Made by a program: the position numbers and the translations under genes
Notes under the pieces: model-generated
What the model was told of the DNA's origin: nothing
Seen by the model: the letters and a program-made list of their open reading frames with translations, nothing else
The model's database searches: none
Shown here: in pieces, positions 34,709 to 45,674 of the stretch
Layout of the letters: every line of letters begins with the position of its first letter
How positions within the stretch are numbered: position 1 is the stretch's first letter
Assembly (NCBI RefSeq): GCF_000526635.1
Contig: NZ_JAGL01000004.1
Location: forward strand, 62,001-126,000
Direction of reading: 5' to 3'
Length of the DNA stretch: 64,000 bases
Source of the DNA: Aminobacter sp. J41
GTDB lineage: Bacteria > Pseudomonadota > Alphaproteobacteria > Rhizobiales > Rhizobiaceae

Positions 34709-35118
34709 CCAGCGAACACCATCACCACCATCACGAACTTACCCGCAACCAGTCGCTCGTGCTCGACACGCTGGAGAAGGCCGACGGTCCACTTTCCGCC
34801 TACACGATCCTCGACCGGCTGCGCGACAACGGTTTTCGCGCGCCGCTACAGGTCTACCGCGCGCTCGAAAAGCTGCTCGGAGCCGGCCTCGTCCACCGGC
34901 TCGAATCGCTCAATGCGTTCGTTGCCTGCGCCCACCCCAACTGCCACAAGCAGGGCATGATCGCCTTCGCGATCTGCAGCGAATGCGGCAAGGTTGACGA
35001 GTTCGCGGACGATGTCGTCGAGGACCGCCTTGGCTCCTGGGCGCGCGACAACAGCTTCAAGGCCGAGAAGACGATTATCGAGCTGCGCGGCACCTGCGCG
35101 GCCTGCCTGCAGAGCTGA
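34705..35118 (+). CDS. zur: Zinc uptake regulator (Fur family)
   Basis: The 137-aa repressor is of the Fur family. The winged helix is in NQSLVLDTLEKADGPLSAYTILDRLRDNGFRAPLQVYRALEKLL. Two CxxC-type pairs (ACAHPNCHKQ, ICSECGK, and a C-terminal GTCAACLQS) are structural zinc sites. Unusually, residues 5-10 are six consecutive histidines. It is the last gene of the znuCB operon, so it should repress its own expression together with znuA and znuCB through the palindrome at 32938. Confidence 0.95.
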   Translation: MTSEHHHHHHELTRNQSLVLDTLEKADGPLSAYTILDRLRDNGFRAPLQVYRALEKLLGAGLVHRLESLNAFVACAHPNCHKQGMIAFAICSECGKVDEFADDVVEDRLGSWARDNSFKAEKTIIELRGTCAACLQS

Positions 35119-35203
35119 CCCAACCATCTTCTTGAGTCATGATTCCGTGTCAGGGGTCGAAAGTCCCCCCTGAACGGTCTATATGGCGGCCAAAGGAACA
35201 AGC

Positions 35204-35626
35204 ATGGCCCGCATTTTCAAGACCCGAGACTGGAGCGATCAGCTCTCACCTTCGCTGGAAGAGTTCGAACTTCTGGCGATGGACATCTACGCGCATCTTC
35301 CCCAGGACTTCAGGAAGCTGACCGGCGAGATAATCATCCAGGTCGCCGAGTTTCCGAGCGAAGAGATCATGGACGATCTGGCGCTGGAAACGCCGTTCGA
35401 CCTGCTGGGCCTGTTCGAGGGCCGCGGGATCGCGGAACGCTGGAACCCATCAACGGGCGAAGGCCCGAACCGGATCACCCTCTACCGGCGCGCGATCCTC
35501 GACTACTGGGCTGAAAACGAGGAAACGCTGGGCGACATCGTCGCCCATGTGCTGATCCACGAGATCGGCCACCATTTCGGTCTCTCCGACGACGACATGG
35601 CGCGGATCGAAGAAGGCCAAAGCTGA
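35204..35626 (+). CDS. Metallopeptidase family protein (minimal zincin)
   Basis: The 140-aa protein carries the zinc protease signature HEIGHHFGLSDDDM near its C-terminus (HExxH with a downstream aspartate). It is a stand-alone minimal zincin of the DUF1025 type; the substrate is unknown. NRITLYRRAILDYWAENEETLGDIVAHVLIHEIGHH is the family's most conserved stretch (read in two parts). I use the ATG at 35204 (MARIFKTRDWSDQL) because AAAGGAAC lies before it; an in-frame ATG 7 codons earlier exists. The gene is alone between zur and a convergent cluster. Confidence 0.87.
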   Translation: MARIFKTRDWSDQLSPSLEEFELLAMDIYAHLPQDFRKLTGEIIIQVAEFPSEEIMDDLALETPFDLLGLFEGRGIAERWNPSTGEGPNRITLYRRAILDYWAENEETLGDIVAHVLIHEIGHHFGLSDDDMARIEEGQS

Positions 35627-35660
35627 GGGGGCCGAAGCACCCCTCTAAAAAGCGCGAGCC

Positions 35661-35867
35661 CTACTGCTCGCCGAGCTTCATTTCAGGATCGTAATCCTTG
35701 CCGTGGACTTCCTTCACCACGGCCTGGCCGCAGCGCATCGTCTTCGTTTCCGGATCGAAGGCGTAGGTGGGTGAGCCGTGCAGGTGCCAGCCCTTGCTGA
35801 GCGCCAGCGACACCTTGTGGCAGAAGCTGGAGTCGTCCGGTCCGGTGAGGAAGCGGTAGAGTTTCAT
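35661..35867 (-). CDS. DUF1737 domain small protein
   Basis: The 68-aa product begins MKLYRFLTGPDDSSFCHKVSLALSKGWHLHGSPTYAFD, the typical DUF1737 pattern in which a short beta-alpha unit is followed by GW.L.G. The remainder (TMRCGQAVVKEVHGKDYDPEM) looks like a short extension. Function is unknown. It starts 12 bases after the stop of the CitE-like gene and has AGGAGATTTC ahead of the ATG, so it is probably co-transcribed with that gene. Confidence 0.85.
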   Translation of the reverse strand: MKLYRFLTGPDDSSFCHKVSLALSKGWHLHGSPTYAFDPETKTMRCGQAVVKEVHGKDYDPEMKLGEQ

Positions 35868-35879
35868 GAAATCTCCTGT

Positions 35880-36752
35880 CTAAAGGCCGGCCTTGGCCAG
35901 CAGGCGCTCCGCCTGCTGGAGGTGGAGACGCTCCACCATCTTGCCGTTGATCGAGATGACGCCTTTCGCCTCGTTTTCCGGCAGGGCGAATGCCTCGCGG
36001 ACGGCGAGCGCCTCCGCGACCTCGTCCTCGGACGGCGAGAAGGCCTGGTTGGCCGGCGCGATCTGCGCCGGGTGGATCAGTGTCTTGCCGTCGAAGCCCA
36101 TTTCGCGTCCCTGCGCGCACTCGGCCGCGAAGGCTTCAAGGTTGGTAAAGTCATTGCTGACGCCGTCGAGGATCTCGACGCCGCCCGCACGAGCGGCCAG
36201 CACCATCTGCATCAGCCACGGCACCAGCCAGCGCCGGTCGGGCGTAGCACGAATGCCGGTGTCCTTGACGAGATCGTTGGTGCCGGCGACAAGGCAGGAA
36301 AGGCGCGCGCCCTTGTCACGGCCAAGTAAAGCGATCGCGGCGATCTCGACCACAGCGCGCGGCGTCTCGACCATTGCCCATAGCTGCAGCTCGGGATCGG
36401 CACCCGCCTGATCGAGCAGATCGTTGACCTCAAGAACGTCGCGTGCGGTTTCGACCTTCGGGATCAGGATCGCGTCAGGACTGCAGGCAAGCGCGGCTGC
36501 AAGGTCGTCCCTGCCCCACTCGGTCGACAGCGCATTGATGCGCACGACGATCTCCTTGCCGTCATCCTCGTGCGCGGCGAGAAACGCTTTCAGCGCCTGC
36601 CGCGCCTCGTCCTTGCGCGCGGGCGCGACCGAGTCCTCAAGGTCGATCACGACGGCGTCGCAGGCAAGGCCCGGAAGTTTGGCCAGCGCCCGCTCGTTGA
36701 GGGCAGGTACGTAGAGGACGGAGCGGCGGCGGCGAAAGGGCTGTGCGGTCAT
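35880..36752 (-). CDS. HpcH/HpaI aldolase / citrate lyase family protein (CitE-like)
   Basis: The 290-aa TIM-barrel enzyme is of the CitE/malyl-CoA lyase family. RRRRSVLYVPALNERALAKL at the N-terminus and CDAVVIDLEDSVAPARKDEAR carry the CoA-ester binding and magnesium ligands. VVRINALSTEWGRDD and LIPKVETARDV continue the barrel. FDGKTLIHPAQIAPANQAF near the end is the conserved C-terminal block. It probably cleaves or hydrolyses a malyl-CoA-like thioester; no citrate lyase partner genes are here. The ATG at 36752 was preferred to an upstream in-frame start. Confidence 0.9.
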   Translation of the reverse strand: MTAQPFRRRRSVLYVPALNERALAKLPGLACDAVVIDLEDSVAPARKDEARQALKAFLAAHEDDGKEIVVRINALSTEWGRDDLAAALACSPDAILIPKVETARDVLEVNDLLDQAGADPELQLWAMVETPRAVVEIAAIALLGRDKGARLSCLVAGTNDLVKDTGIRATPDRRWLVPWLMQMVLAARAGGVEILDGVSNDFTNLEAFAAECAQGREMGFDGKTLIHPAQIAPANQAFSPSEDEVAEALAVREAFALPENEAKGVISINGKMVERLHLQQAERLLAKAGL

Positions 36753-36875
36753 GTAAGCTTTCTGGCGCAACGGATTCTCCGGCGCAAGCACCAGCTTTGC
36801 CTCAGGTTGCCTCTTGCGGCTGCCAAACGAAGCTGATTCCTTGCAGCTGCAAGTATCACATTCGAAAGGTGCGAC

Positions 36876-38045
36876 ATGGCGGGCTACGATATCGTCATTA
36901 TTGGCGGCGCTATCATGGGAGCTTCCGCGGCTTATTTTCTGCGCGAGGAAGGTTTTACCGGCTCGATTGCGGTGATCGAACGCGACCCGCAGTTCACCGG
37001 CTCCTCGACCACCCTCTCAGCTGCCTCCATCCGCCAGCAGTTCTCGATCCCCGAAAACATCCGCCTGTCGCGCTTCACGCTCGACCTGTTCCGCAACCTC
37101 AAGCAGCGCTTTGGCGATGATGCGGACATCGGCTTTCGCGAGAAGGGATATCTGATCCTTGCCGGTGACGAGGGTTTGCCGATCCTCGAGGCGAACTACG
37201 CCGTGCAGATCCACGAGGGCGCCGACGTGGTGCTGGAGAAACCGGACGAGCTGCGCCAGCGCTTCTCCTGGCTTTCTACCGAAGGCATCACCGCCGGCAC
37301 CTATGGCCGCTCAGGCGAAGGCTGGTTTGACGCGCACGCCCTGCTCGGCCTTATCCGCAAGGCGCTGCGCAGCAAGAATGTCGACCTCATCAAGGACGAA
37401 GTCATCGCCATCGAGCGCAAGGGCGACCGCATCGTCTCCGTCACGCTGGCCGAAGGCGGCCGCATCGAAACCGGGCGCGTCATCAACGCCGCCGGGCCGA
37501 ATGCCGGCAAGGTGTCGGCACTCGCCGACATCCACCTGCCGGTCGAACCGCGCAAGCGCACGATCTTCGTCTTCGAAGCAAGGGACATCTATGACGACAT
37601 GCCGCTGATGGTCGATCCTGGCGGCGTCTGGGTGCGCCCGGAGGGCTCGGTCTACATTGCGGGCGGTGCCGAACACGAGCACGACGAGCTTGCGGCAGAT
37701 CCCAACGATTTCGAACCGGCCTGGGACCTGTTCGAGGAGGTCGTGTGGCCCGCGCTCGCCAACCGAGTTCCATCCTTCGAGGCGATCAAGCTCACCCGCG
37801 CCTGGGCCGGGCACTACGACTACAACACGCTCGACCAGAACGCGGTGATCGGCCCGCATCCGGAAGTGTCGAACTTCATCTTCGCAAATGGCTTCTCCGG
37901 CCACGGCCTGCAACAGGCGCCGGCAGTCGGCAAGGCGCTCGCGGAGCTCATCATTCACGGCAGCTACAAGTCGATCGACTGCAGCACTTTCGGCTACCAG
38001 CGCATCGTGGAGGAGCGGCCGTTCCGCGAGCTGAACGTCATCTGA
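36876..38045 (+). CDS. FAD-dependent oxidoreductase (DAO/FOXRED1-like)
   Basis: The 389-aa flavoprotein of the D-amino-acid oxidase superfamily has the dinucleotide-binding start YDIVIIGGAIMGASAAYFLREEGF, an acidic residue after the second strand (VIERDPQF), [15 protein letters not shown], and a C-terminal FAD segment (IFANGFSGHGLQQAPAVGKALAELI). The overall sequence resembles FOXRED1-type and sarcosine/glycine oxidase-like proteins that oxidise secondary amines; its substrate is unknown. It is divergent from the CitE-like gene. Confidence 0.9.
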   Translation: MAGYDIVIIGGAIMGASAAYFLREEGFTGSIAVIERDPQFTGSSTTLSAASIRQQFSIPENIRLSRFTLDLFRNLKQRFGDDADIGFREKGYLILAGDEGLPILEANYAVQIHEGADVVLEKPDELRQRFSWLSTEGITAGTYGRSGEGWFDAHALLGLIRKALRSKNVDLIKDEVIAIERKGDRIVSVTLAEGGRIETGRVINAAGPNAGKVSALADIHLPVEPRKRTIFVFEARDIYDDMPLMVDPGGVWVRPEGSVYIAGGAEHEHDELAADPNDFEPAWDLFEEVVWPALANRVPSFEAIKLTRAWAGHYDYNTLDQNAVIGPHPEVSNFIFANGFSGHGLQQAPAVGKALAELIIHGSYKSIDCSTFGYQRIVEERPFRELNVI

Positions 38046-38052
38046 CGGAGAA

Positions 38053-38129
38053 TGGAGGACCAGGGAAGGAGTTGAACCTTCCGCGCTGACGATTACAACT
38101 CGCCTGCTCTGCCGCTGAGCTACCGGTCC
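38053..38129 (-). tRNA. Atypical tRNA-like gene, anticodon UGU (Thr-like)
   Basis: The minus strand folds as a cloverleaf of 77 bases with encoded TCCA end: acceptor GGACCGG/CTGGTCC (one G-T pair), D arm GCTC-AGCGGCA-GAGC, anticodon arm GGCGA-GTTGTAA-TCGTC (anticodon TGT, 38095-38097) and T arm GGAAGG-TTCAACT-CCTTCC. The T stem has six pairs rather than five, giving 13 in the acceptor/T stack. Position 32 is G instead of a pyrimidine, and the anticodon stem has a G-T pair. It could be a specialised, mischarged or decaying tRNA. Confidence 0.65.
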
Positions 38130-38218
38130 ACGCGCTAATGACTATCACTGGAAATACTAACAGAAAGTAGCGAAGCGCCGGTATTCTAAACTTTCGGTTG
38201 TGGATATCCGTCGGTAAC

Positions 38219-38644
38219 TCAGCGCAGCAGCGAAAGCAGGACGTGGGTCGCCTGCGGAAGGTTGCGCCCGGCAACCTCGAACCGCGGCAGGGTCACCCCT
38301 TCGATGGTCTCGGCCGCCGGCTCCTGGTAGCGCGGCGGTTCGGGGACGAGGTCGGCAATCAGGTCGATGACCGCCGCAGGCTCATGGCCGATGCCGACGG
38401 GGCCGAGCCCGCGGATTTCGACCAGACCCGCGATCGCCTCGGGAACGTGGGCGACGAGACGCCCGGCGTGCTCACTCAAAAAGACCTGGTCATCGGCCAC
38501 GAGAATGGCGAACATTCCCTCGGCCTTCGCCTGCTTCAGAAGCGCCAGCGCCAGTTCCGATTTGCCGGCACCGGAAGGGCCCCGGAGCAAAACCCCCTTC
38601 GACCCCACCACCACGACCGTCGCATGATGGTTCTTCGCCGGCAT
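38219..38644 (-). CDS. hprK: HPr kinase, short alphaproteobacterial form
   Basis: The 141-aa protein is the C-terminal kinase core only, lacking the N-terminal domain of Firmicute HprK/P, as is normal in alphaproteobacteria. GVLLRGPSGAGKSELALAL holds the P-loop; VADDQVFLSEHAGRLVAHVPEAIAGLVEIRGLG contains the catalytic segment. It phosphorylates the PTS carrier HPr on serine. The ATG overlaps the chvG stop (ATGA), so it belongs to the chvI-chvG-hprK operon that couples envelope signalling to the nitrogen/carbon PTS. Confidence 0.93.
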   Translation of the reverse strand: MPAKNHHATVVVVGSKGVLLRGPSGAGKSELALALLKQAKAEGMFAILVADDQVFLSEHAGRLVAHVPEAIAGLVEIRGLGPVGIGHEPAAVIDLIADLVPEPPRYQEPAAETIEGVTLPRFEVAGRNLPQATHVLLSLLR

Positions 38645-40419
38645 CAGGCTTCAGCCGGCAGGGTGACGATGAAGCGTGCGCCGGCAATCTCGCCGGGCTT
38701 GGAACCGGCGCGGTTCTCCGCCGTCAGGCGGCCGCCATGTGCCTCGATGATCTGGCGGCTGATCGACAGGCCGAGACCCGAATTCTGGCCGAACGCCTCG
38801 TTGGACGGTCGGTCGGTGTAGAAGCGCTCAAAAATGCGGTCGATGTTCTCGGCGCGGATGCCGGGCCCGTTATCGTCGACGGTGACGACGACGTGACGGC
38901 CATGGCGCGCAAGCGTCACCGTGATGCGGCCGGTATCATCCGGCACGAAGGAGCGCGCGTTCTCGATCAGGTTGGTGAAGACCTGGCCAAGGCGAAGGTC
39001 ATGGCCGGACACATAGAAGTCGCGGCCGTTCTGGCCCTTCTTCTGCGTCTTGACCTGAATGTCGACCGCCTTGCGGTTGCGGCCTGCCTCGCGCGAGGCG
39101 CTGGCGATGTCGTTGATCAGCTTGAGCAGGTCGACGCGCGAAGCGTCCTCGCGGGCAAGCTCGGCATCAAGGCGCGAGGCGTCGGAAATGTCGGTAATCA
39201 GCCGGTCGAGGCGGCGCACGTCGTGCTGGATGACTTCCATCAGCCGGGCGCGCGATTGCTCGTTCTTGGCAAGCGGCAGGGTCTCGACCGCGCTGCGCAG
39301 GGACGTCAGCGGGTTCTTGAGCTCATGCGAAACGTCGGCGGCAAAGCTCTCGATCGCCTCGATGCGCGCGTAGAGGGCATTGGTCATGTCGCGCAGCGCC
39401 ACGGACAAATTGCCGATCTCGTCCTGGCGGTCGGAGAAGTCCGGTATTTCCTCGCGGTTCTTGACGCCGCGGCGCACGCGAACGGCTGCCGCCGCAAGAC
39501 GGCGCAGCGGATTGGCGATGGTCGATGCGAGCAGCATCGAGAGGATGGTCACGACCAGCGCCGCAACGCCGAACACCCGCAGGATCGCGCTGCGCTCGGC
39601 CGCAACGATCTTGTCGATGTCGCCGCCCTGGGTCGACAGCATCAGCGCGCCAAGGACGGCACGGAAGCGCTGGATAGGGACCGCGACCGAGACGATCTGC
39701 TCGCCCTGTTCGCTGACGCGCACCATGGTCGCGGCACTGCCTTGCAGCGCGCTCATCACTTCCGGATAGGCGGTGCCGCTCCCGCCCGGCTGCTCGTGAT
39801 AGACGGGCAGGTTGGAGCGCTGGAACAGGCCGATGATGAACTTTTCGATGCGCTTGAGGACGCCAACTTCCTCGTCCGCCACCGGCGGCAGGCTGTAGCG
39901 CAGGATCTGGCCGCGTGAATAAAGGTGGCGGGAGTCGAGGAGGAGCGAGGCGTCACGGTCGAAGATGCGCGCACGCGTCAGCGTCGGCGAAATCAGCCGG
40001 CGCAGGACCGGCGCGACACGCTCGGGATTGATCGGAAACTGCAGGTCGAGATTGTTGGTGCCCGGCGGCAGGCTTTCGCCCGCCTGCAGCTCAAGCAGCT
40101 TTTCCGGGTCGATGGTGATCGCGTCGGTCTCCACCGTCGCCGACGCGGCAATCGCGCCGGCGATGATTTCGCCCTGCGTCATCAGGCTGTCGATACGCGC
40201 CTGCACCAGGCCGTCGCGGAACTGATTGATGTAGAGAATGCCCACAACCATCACGCAGAGCGCGGCGAGGTTGAGGAAGAGGATGCGGCGCGTCAGGCTG
40301 GAAAAGACATAGTGGCCCAGCACGCGGCGGAAGGGCAGCAGCAGCCGGCCCCATCTCCTGAAACCGCCCGTCGTTCCGGCGCGCGCCGACGCCGGTCCTG
40401 TTCTGCTGGTATCCGTCAT
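38644..40419 (-). CDS. chvG: Sensor histidine kinase ChvG (ExoS)
   Basis: The 591-aa inner-membrane kinase is half of the ChvG-ChvI acid/envelope stress system needed for host interaction in rhizobia. TM1 is at about residues 45-65 (ILFLNLAALCVMVVGILYI), then a periplasmic domain of some 210 residues, TM2 at about 279-300, and HAMP. The phospho-accepting His365 is in ADVSHELKNPLTSLRSA, with the ATPase domain NLIENARSF, DDNGPGI and GLGLSISRQI. It lies 16 bases after chvI, and hprK overlaps its stop. Confidence 0.96.
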   Translation of the reverse strand: MTDTSRTGPASARAGTTGGFRRWGRLLLPFRRVLGHYVFSSLTRRILFLNLAALCVMVVGILYINQFRDGLVQARIDSLMTQGEIIAGAIAASATVETDAITIDPEKLLELQAGESLPPGTNNLDLQFPINPERVAPVLRRLISPTLTRARIFDRDASLLLDSRHLYSRGQILRYSLPPVADEEVGVLKRIEKFIIGLFQRSNLPVYHEQPGGSGTAYPEVMSALQGSAATMVRVSEQGEQIVSVAVPIQRFRAVLGALMLSTQGGDIDKIVAAERSAILRVFGVAALVVTILSMLLASTIANPLRRLAAAAVRVRRGVKNREEIPDFSDRQDEIGNLSVALRDMTNALYARIEAIESFAADVSHELKNPLTSLRSAVETLPLAKNEQSRARLMEVIQHDVRRLDRLITDISDASRLDAELAREDASRVDLLKLINDIASASREAGRNRKAVDIQVKTQKKGQNGRDFYVSGHDLRLGQVFTNLIENARSFVPDDTGRITVTLARHGRHVVVTVDDNGPGIRAENIDRIFERFYTDRPSNEAFGQNSGLGLSISRQIIEAHGGRLTAENRAGSKPGEIAGARFIVTLPAEA

Positions 40420-40435
40420 GCTTTCCTTCGGGCTT

Positions 40436-41137
40436 TCACGCCTCGCGGAAGCGGTAGCCTACCCCGTAAAGCGTTTCGATCATGTCGAAGGTTTCGTCAA
40501 CCGCCTTGAATTTCTTGCGCAGGCGCTTGATGTGGCTGTCGATCGTGCGGTCGTCGACATAGACCTGCTCGTCATAGGCCGCGTCCATCAGCGCGTCGCG
40601 GCTCTTTACCACGCCCGGGCGCTGGGCCAGCGCATGCAGGATAAGGAACTCGGTCACCGTCAGCGTGACGGGCTCGCCCTTCCAGGTGCAGGTGTGGCGC
40701 TCCTGGTCCATGACAAGCTGGCCGCGCTCGAGCGAACGCGACGGCTGGCCGGGCGCCTTGGCGTTGACGTCCCGGGCGCTTGCCCGACGCAGCACGGCAC
40801 GCACGCGCTCAACCAGCAGGCGCTGCGAGAACGGCTTACGGATGAAGTCGTCCGCGCCCATCTTCAGACCGAACAGTTCGTCGATCTCATCGTCTTTCGA
40901 CGTCAGGAAGATGACGGGAATGTCACTCTTCTGGCGCAGGCGGCGCAGCAGCTCCATGCCATCCATGCGCGGCATCTTAATATCGAAGATCGCAAGGTTC
41001 GGCGGACGGGCCATCAAACCCTCAAGAGCGGAGGCGCCATCCGTGTAGGTTTCTACGCGATATCCCTCGGACTCAAGCGCGATGGAGACGGAAGTGAGGA
41101 TGTTCCGGTCGTCGTCGACGAGCACGATCGTTGCCAT
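40436..41137 (-). CDS. chvI: Response regulator ChvI
   Basis: The 233-aa OmpR-type regulator has a receiver domain with acidic pocket VDDDR (about 7-11) and phospho-acceptor Asp52 in [11 protein letters not shown]. The C-terminal winged-helix DNA-binding domain is around [28 protein letters not shown] and [15 protein letters not shown]. The frame is open 64 codons further upstream, but the ATG at 41137 with GGAGACGC before it gives the usual N-terminus [12 protein letters not shown]. It leads the operon chvI-chvG-hprK and is divergent from pckA. Confidence 0.97.
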   Translation of the reverse strand: MATIVLVDDDRNILTSVSIALESEGYRVETYTDGASALEGLMARPPNLAIFDIKMPRMDGMELLRRLRQKSDIPVIFLTSKDDEIDELFGLKMGADDFIRKPFSQRLLVERVRAVLRRASARDVNAKAPGQPSRSLERGQLVMDQERHTCTWKGEPVTLTVTEFLILHALAQRPGVVKSRDALMDAAYDEQVYVDDRTIDSHIKRLRKKFKAVDETFDMIETLYGVGYRFREA

Positions 41138-41490
41138 ATCAAGCGTCTCCCTCATAAGCGGGTGTCCTTCCTGCTGCTGCAAGTTGCGGCACTTGGCGGA
41201 CAAATTAGGTACAAATTGTGGCACGGCCACCCCCGCGCGTCCAGTTGCGTCAGCAAGCCGCCCTCCTCCCAAATAGGGATGCTGCGCCTTCCTTTTCCAC
41301 ATTCGGACACGCCCTTGCCACGGATTCACGCCGATACAACCGATTTAAAAATCTTTGAATTTTTTTTAAATCGATTAATGATTTGATATTGCTGATTTTT
41401 TCTGTTTTGAGGCCAGCAAGGCTTCTGGTCGGGGACGCAACGTCATCACCAGGCGTCGCTTTTGTGTTGCTCCGTTCTTTGGTGGTGAGG
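41138..41490. other. 353-base divergent region between chvI and pckA with AT-rich inverted repeat
   Basis: The region contains both promoters. The half nearer pckA is sharply AT-rich for this genome: CGATTTAAAA (41341-41350) pairs perfectly with TTTTAAATCG (41364-41373), followed by ATTAATGATTTGATATT. This looks like a promoter/operator for pckA. The GC-rich half near chvI (41160-41290) shows no gene. Confidence 0.5.
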
Positions 41491-43101
<1,611 letters not shown>

Positions 43102-43125
43102 GCAATCGCACACAATTCGATCAGG

Positions 43126-43158
43126 AGAGGCCCGTGTTCACGCACAGGCCTCTTTTGT
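43126..43158 (+). terminator. Rho-independent terminator of pckA
   Basis: AGAGGCC (43126-43132) pairs with GGCCTCT (43147-43153), with extra inner pairing GTG/CAC around the loop, followed by TTTTGTTT. Confidence 0.85.
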
Positions 43159-43363
43159 TTCTGCGCAGACCATCCCGCAAAATGTATACGCAGGCGGTGA
43201 CGTTAAGTCAGCCTTAACAGTTCTCGCGCTCCTGTTGCGCCGGGGGCCTTGCTTCGGCGAGGGACATGACGTCTTCCCTCAGCCGGTCCGGCATTTCCAT
43301 CAGGTTCATTCAGAGCGCATTTGCCCATTTTGGCCGGGCAGGATGTGCGTCGTGGGTTCTCGC

Positions 43364-45607
43364 ATGAAGTTGCCGTCACTTCGTATTTCCCATCGCATCG
43401 GGCTTATTGCGGCTGCGGGCGTACTTGGCATGCTCGCTGTCACAGGGATGTTCGTGTACGAGCGCTACGCCCTGAATGCGCTCGAGCAGACCGAAGCGGA
43501 AGCGCGCGCCATGGAGGCTCTCGCCGACCAGCTGCAGAGGAACTTCATCCATCTACAGGGTCTCGAAAAGGATTTCTTCCTGAACAAGAAGGAAGAGGTG
43601 CTGAAGGAGCACAAGCGCAAGGTCGACGAGCTCAGGGGCGAGATCAAGGAGATCGAGGCTGTCATCGCCACGCATGAGGGGCGTAACTTCCCGCAGGCCG
43701 GCCGCCTGATGGATGTCTTCAAGGACTATGAGGCTGCCTTCGCGCTTGCCGCCAATACCTACAAGCGGCTTGGCCTCAGCCCGGACCAGGGCCTGCAGCG
43801 CGGCCTGCGCACCGCCGGCGGCTACCTCGCCGAGAAGCTCCAGCGCGTGCCGCTGACCCAGCTGAAGCTCGATGCGACGGAAATCTTCCTGAACGAGCGC
43901 AACTTCATCCTGAACCCGACCAGCGAAAACGAGAAGTTGCTCAACAAGGCGATGGAGCAGCTGCGCAAGCGGCCCGCAAGCCTGTTCGGCTCGCCCGAGG
44001 CGCACGCCGCCGCGATGTCGACGCTCGATACCTACGAGAAGATCTTCCAGAACTTCGCTCGCGAAGCAGCGCTCAGCGTCGTGCTGCAGAGGGACGTTGC
44101 GAGTTCCTTCACGCAGGTCCAGCCGATCTTTGCCCGCATCCACACCGAGGTCGAGAAGATCCGCGAGGAAGTTGCCCAGCAGCAGGCGGCGACCTCGGAG
44201 ACCATCCGGCAGCTGTTGATCGTGGTCATCGGCACCCTGCTGGTCCTGATCGCGGCCGCCGGCTTCCTGTCGTGGCGCTCGGTTGCACGGCCGATCACCC
44301 TGACCGCGCGCTCGATGCGTGAGCTTGCCGATGGCGCGCTCGACATCCAGGTCCCGGGCCTCGGCCGCCGCGACGAGATCGGCGAAATCGCCACCGCCTT
44401 CGAACGGTTCCGCGAAAACACCATCCGCCGCGTCCGCGAGGAGCGCGAGGCCGAGGAAGCACGCCAGCGCGCCGCCCTGGAGCGCGAGGCGCGGGAGAAT
44501 GCGGAGAAGGTTCAGCAGGCACAGATGCTGCAGGATGCCGTCCATCGCCTGGCAGAGGGCCTCAGCAGGCTCGCCGATGGCGACGTGACCCAGAGCATCG
44601 ACGAGCCGTTCACGGAGTCGATGGAGCAGCTGCGCCACGACTTCAACAACTCGGTCGCCAAGCTGCGCGCTGCCCTTGCCGCGGTTGGCGAAAACGCCAC
44701 GGCCATCCACGCGGGCTCCGAGGAAATCCGCCAGGCGGCCGATGATCTGTCCACCCGCACCGAGCAGCAGGCTGCTTCGGTCGAACAAACGGCTGCTGCA
44801 CTCGAGCAGATGGTCGCAACCGTTCAGGACTCCAGCCGCCGGGCCGAAGAGGCAGGCATGCTCGTCTCCCATACCCGCGAAGGCGCGGAGCGCTCGGGCG
44901 TGATCGTCCAGGATGCCATCGCCGCCATGGACCGCATCGCCGCGTCCTCCGACGAGATCAGCAACATCATCGGGGTCATCGACGAGATCGCCTTCCAGAT
45001 CAGCCTGCTTGCCCTCAACGCCGGCATTGAGGCCGCACGTGCGGGCGACGCCGGCCGCGGCTTCGCGGTCGTCGCCCAGGAAGTGCGCGAGCTTGCGCAG
45101 CGCTCGGCCAATGCCGCCAAGGAGATCAACGCACTGATCAGCCAGTCGGGCGAACACGTCCGCTCGGGCGTCTCCCTCGTCGGCGAGGCCGGGAAAGCGC
45201 TGGCGACGATCGTTGCCGAAGTGCAGGAAATCAGCACCAACGTCACGGCGATTGTCGAGGCAGCACGCGAGCAGGCGACCGGCCTTTCGGAGATCAACAT
45301 CGCCGTCAACCGCATCGACCAGGGCACGCAGCAGAACGCGGCCATGGTGGAGGAGACCACTGCCGCCAGCCATAAGCTCGCCGCAGAAGCATCGGCGCTT
45401 CAGGACCTCCTCGCCCAGTTCAAGCTCGGCAACGATCGGGAACACGTCCAGCCGGTTGCTACGCGCACCCGTGCGCCGGCGCGGCCTTCTTCCTACGCTG
45501 CATCGGCTGAGCCGCGGGCAGAGCCTGCACGGATGGTCGCCGGCGGTGGTTCATCGGCTGCCGCGCTCCTCGCCGCCAGCGAGGAGGACGACTGGGAAGA
45601 GTTCTAA
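43364..45607 (+). CDS. Methyl-accepting chemotaxis protein
   Basis: The 747-aa chemoreceptor has TM1 at about residues 13-33 ([21 protein letters not shown]), then a long periplasmic helical domain (about 34-280) resembling the helical bimodular type. TM2 ([21 protein letters not shown]), HAMP and the signalling tip ([39 protein letters not shown], read in parts) follow. The C-terminal EEDDWEEF is an acidic tail that could dock adaptation enzymes. An in-frame ATG at 43343 is an alternative start. Ligand unknown; no che genes nearby. Confidence 0.94.
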   Translation: MKLPSLRISHRIGLIAAAGVLGMLAVTGMFVYERYALNALEQTEAEARAMEALADQLQRNFIHLQGLEKDFFLNKKEEVLKEHKRKVDELRGEIKEIEAVIATHEGRNFPQAGRLMDVFKDYEAAFALAANTYKRLGLSPDQGLQRGLRTAGGYLAEKLQRVPLTQLKLDATEIFLNERNFILNPTSENEKLLNKAMEQLRKRPASLFGSPEAHAAAMSTLDTYEKIFQNFAREAALSVVLQRDVASSFTQVQPIFARIHTEVEKIREEVAQQQAATSETIRQLLIVVIGTLLVLIAAAGFLSWRSVARPITLTARSMRELADGALDIQVPGLGRRDEIGEIATAFERFRENTIRRVREEREAEEARQRAALEREARENAEKVQQAQMLQDAVHRLAEGLSRLADGDVTQSIDEPFTESMEQLRHDFNNSVAKLRAALAAVGENATAIHAGSEEIRQAADDLSTRTEQQAASVEQTAAALEQMVATVQDSSRRAEEAGMLVSHTREGAERSGVIVQDAIAAMDRIAASSDEISNIIGVIDEIAFQISLLALNAGIEAARAGDAGRGFAVVAQEVRELAQRSANAAKEINALISQSGEHVRSGVSLVGEAGKALATIVAEVQEISTNVTAIVEAAREQATGLSEINIAVNRIDQGTQQNAAMVEETTAASHKLAAEASALQDLLAQFKLGNDREHVQPVATRTRAPARPSSYAASAEPRAEPARMVAGGGSSAAALLAASEEDDWEEF

Positions 45608-45674
45608 GCAACTCCTTCCCTGCGGGTTTCGTCCGGCACCGGGCTACTCTATCTAGGAGAGGTTCGCCCGGTGC

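Noticed and set aside
43553-45445. 630-aa frame antisense to the chemoreceptor
   Set aside because: No recognisable motif; the forward strand encodes a complete MCP with all domains.
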